A DNA stretch of 64,000 nucleotides from JBGSYN01 sp041750975 (GTDB lineage: Bacteria; Pseudomonadota; Alphaproteobacteria; Geminicoccales; Geminicoccaceae), in NCBI GenBank assembly GCA_041750975.1, contig JBGSYN010000104.1, positions 1 to 64,000 of the forward strand, given 5' to 3'. Positions 62,771 through 64,000 of the stretch are shown in pieces (within the stretch, counting starts at the first letter, position 1; each line of letters opens with the position of its first letter). Made by a program: the position numbers and the translations under genes. Under the pieces are notes generated by a model. It saw only the letters and a program-made list of their open reading frames with translations, was not told the origin of the DNA and ran no database searches.

Positions 62771-63496
62771 GTGGAGATAGAGCCACTACATCAGTTCGAA
62801 ATTTGGCCGATCATCGAGCTTACGGTCGAGCGCGTCGACGTGTCGTTCACGAACTCCTCGTTGTGGATGGCGATCGCTGTTGCCTGCGTCTATTACCTGA
62901 TCATGGCCGGCACTCGGCATCACGCGCTCATTCCGGGCCGCCTGCAGTCCATTGTCGAGCTTTGCTACGAGTTCGTCGCCAGCCTCCTCCGGGACAACGC
63001 CGGCAAGGAAGGGATGCGGTTCTTCCCGCTGATCTTCACCCTCTTCATGTTCATTCTATTCGGCAACATGCTGGGCATGATCCCCGGCTCCTTCACCTTC
63101 ACCAGCCACATCATCGTCACCTTCTTCATGGCGGTCTGCGTCTGGATCGGCGTGACGGCCCTGGGCTTCTGGATCCACGGTGTCCGCTTCTTCAAATTCT
63201 TCGTGCCCGAAGGAGCGCCCGGGGCGATGCTGCCGCTCCTGGTGCCGATCGAGCTCATCTCCTACTGCGTGCGCCCGATCAGTCTCTCGGTCCGTCTGTT
63301 CGTCAACATGATGGGCGGCCACACCATGATGAAGGTGTTCGCGGCGTTCGTTGCCGCCCTCGGCGTCTTCGGCGTCGCCCCTCTGCTGGTGGTGGTGGCG
63401 TTGACCGGCTTCGAGTTCGCGGTGGCGTTCCTTCAGGCCTACGTCTTCACGGTACTGACTTGCATCTATCTCAATGATGCGATCCATATGCACTAG
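62771..63496 (+). CDS. atpB: F0F1 ATP synthase subunit a
   Basis: This 241-residue membrane subunit forms the proton half-channels. Five or six helices are predicted, and the essential Arg lies in LSVRLFVNMMGGH. The start is a GTG at 62771. Polar residues for proton transfer are present around the C-terminal helix (IYLNDAIHMH). It follows atpI by 79 bp. Confidence 0.95.
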   Translation: MEIEPLHQFEIWPIIELTVERVDVSFTNSSLWMAIAVACVYYLIMAGTRHHALIPGRLQSIVELCYEFVASLLRDNAGKEGMRFFPLIFTLFMFILFGNMLGMIPGSFTFTSHIIVTFFMAVCVWIGVTALGFWIHGVRFFKFFVPEGAPGAMLPLLVPIELISYCVRPISLSVRLFVNMMGGHTMMKVFAAFVAALGVFGVAPLLVVVALTGFEFAVAFLQAYVFTVLTCIYLNDAIHMH

Positions 63497-63578
63497 GCCT
63501 CAACGACCAAAAACATGTCGGCGCTTCGGTGACGACGGCTATCGCTTCCCCATAGTGTAGAAAACTGGAGAAAAATTG

Positions 63579-63803
63579 ATGGAACTCGAAGCAGCGAAGA
63601 TGATCGGCGCCGGCCTTGCGACGATCGCCCTCTTTGGTGTCGGCATCGGCATCGGCAACGTGTTCGCGACCCTGATCGCCACCGTCGGCCGCAATCCCTC
63701 CGTACAGCAGCGGGTCTTTCCTTTTGCGATTATCGGCTTCGCCTTGGTCGAGGCAGTTGGCCTCTTTGCCCTCCTGATCGCCTTCCTCGTGCTGTTCACC
63801 TGA
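63579..63803 (+). CDS. atpE: F0F1 ATP synthase subunit c
   Basis: This 74-residue hairpin proteolipid has two membrane helices and the ion-binding Glu in FALVEAVGLFALL. The loop has the conserved RNPSVQQR, which contacts the gamma/epsilon rotor. The ATG at 63579 is preferred over a TTG one codon earlier; CTGGAG sits 7-8 nt upstream. The glycine-rich first helix (GVGIGIGN) is typical of c subunits. Confidence 0.95.
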   Translation: MELEAAKMIGAGLATIALFGVGIGIGNVFATLIATVGRNPSVQQRVFPFAIIGFALVEAVGLFALLIAFLVLFT

Positions 63804-63836
63804 CCGGTTGCGCCAGGTCTTGATGCGAGACGTCGC

Positions 63837-64000
63837 GTGATCGCTATGCCTGCAGGATTTCGCCGCTTGCCGTTGGCCCTGGTCGTGGCGGGGTGCTTGG
63901 CAGTGCCGGTCTCCCCGCTCATGGCGCAGGAGACGGCACCCGCAGCCGGGGAAACAGGCGCCGAAGAGGCCTTGGAGCATGCCGCCGACGCCGGCCTGCA
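63837..64000 (+). CDS. F0F1 ATP synthase subunit b' (5' part only)
   Basis: The frame from a GTG at 63837 (or ATG at 63846) is open to the window edge. Visible are a hydrophobic segment (RLPLALVVAGCLAVPVS) and an acidic, Ala-rich stretch (ETAPAAGETGAEEALEH). In Alphaproteobacteria the order atpB-atpE-b'-b is usual, and b' often begins with such a signal-like sequence. Identity as b' is by position and N-terminal look only. The remainder is outside the window. Confidence 0.7.
   Translation, partial: MIAMPAGFRRLPLALVVAGCLAVPVSPLMAQETAPAAGETGAEEALEHAADAGL

Overview
The window is GC-rich chromosomal DNA from an alphaproteobacterium, possibly a Rhodospirillales-type lineage. That rests on gene content and order. 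A mutY / DciA-like / dsbA-like / smc block runs into a split F0 ATP synthase cluster (atpI-atpB-atpE-b'). There is also an NDUFS4-type complex I accessory subunit, an HIT-free heterodimeric ABC exporter and RNA-helicase/Nudix housekeeping genes. No phage, insertion sequence, CRISPR array or rRNA was seen. Genes are dense on both strands and are mostly in short operons with 4-bp overlaps.

Layout. 1-7 kb: a partial glgX, msrP, two SDR dehydrogenases, a DUF1194 protein, a phytanoyl-CoA dioxygenase relative, and a Phd/PIN toxin-antitoxin pair with a palindromic operator. 7-20 kb: a small K+-channel-like protein, an SDR, a long epimerase/membrane fusion, thioesterase, parE, hydrolases, a decayed FAD monooxygenase, a DEAD-box helicase, a Nudix hydrolase, the NDUFS4-like subunit and tRNA-Arg(UCU). 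20-29 kb: a frameshifted class III cyclase/TPR gene, two hypothetical genes, an inositol-phosphatase relative, an aldo/keto reductase and a two-gene ABC exporter. 29-34 kb: a Pho-box-preceded pst operon, pstS-pstC-pstA-pstB-pstS2, followed by a Fic-like protein that lacks the catalytic His. 34-40 kb: lipoproteins, a FecR/CHASE2-cyclase pair and a SAF-domain oxidoreductase. 40-50 kb: methylmalonyl-CoA mutase carrying an unusual small-subunit-like segment, its MeaB chaperone, a glycosyltransferase-like protein, and a PadR-MFP-RND efflux operon with twin palindromes upstream. 50-64 kb: a hydrolase, a REC-GGDEF-degenerate EAL protein, LpoA-like/RsmI/YraN, MutY, a DciA-like protein, DsbA, SMC and the F0 genes.

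How they work together. The pst genes form one phosphate-uptake unit under a recognisable PhoB site. The mutase and MeaB form a B12-dependent propionyl/methylmalonyl module. PadR-MFP-RND is a self-contained regulated efflux pump. FecR plus CHASE2-cyclase is a recurrent sensory pair. The rest is mainly housekeeping.

No complete new defence or mobile system is evident. The most unusual items are the epimerase-SPW-VKOR-like fusion (8497-10971), the single-chain mutase with a small-subunit remnant (40787-43579), the Fic-like protein without its catalytic His (34137-34793), and the twin operators in front of padR (49612-49655). All family calls are by eye from motifs; no database search was run.
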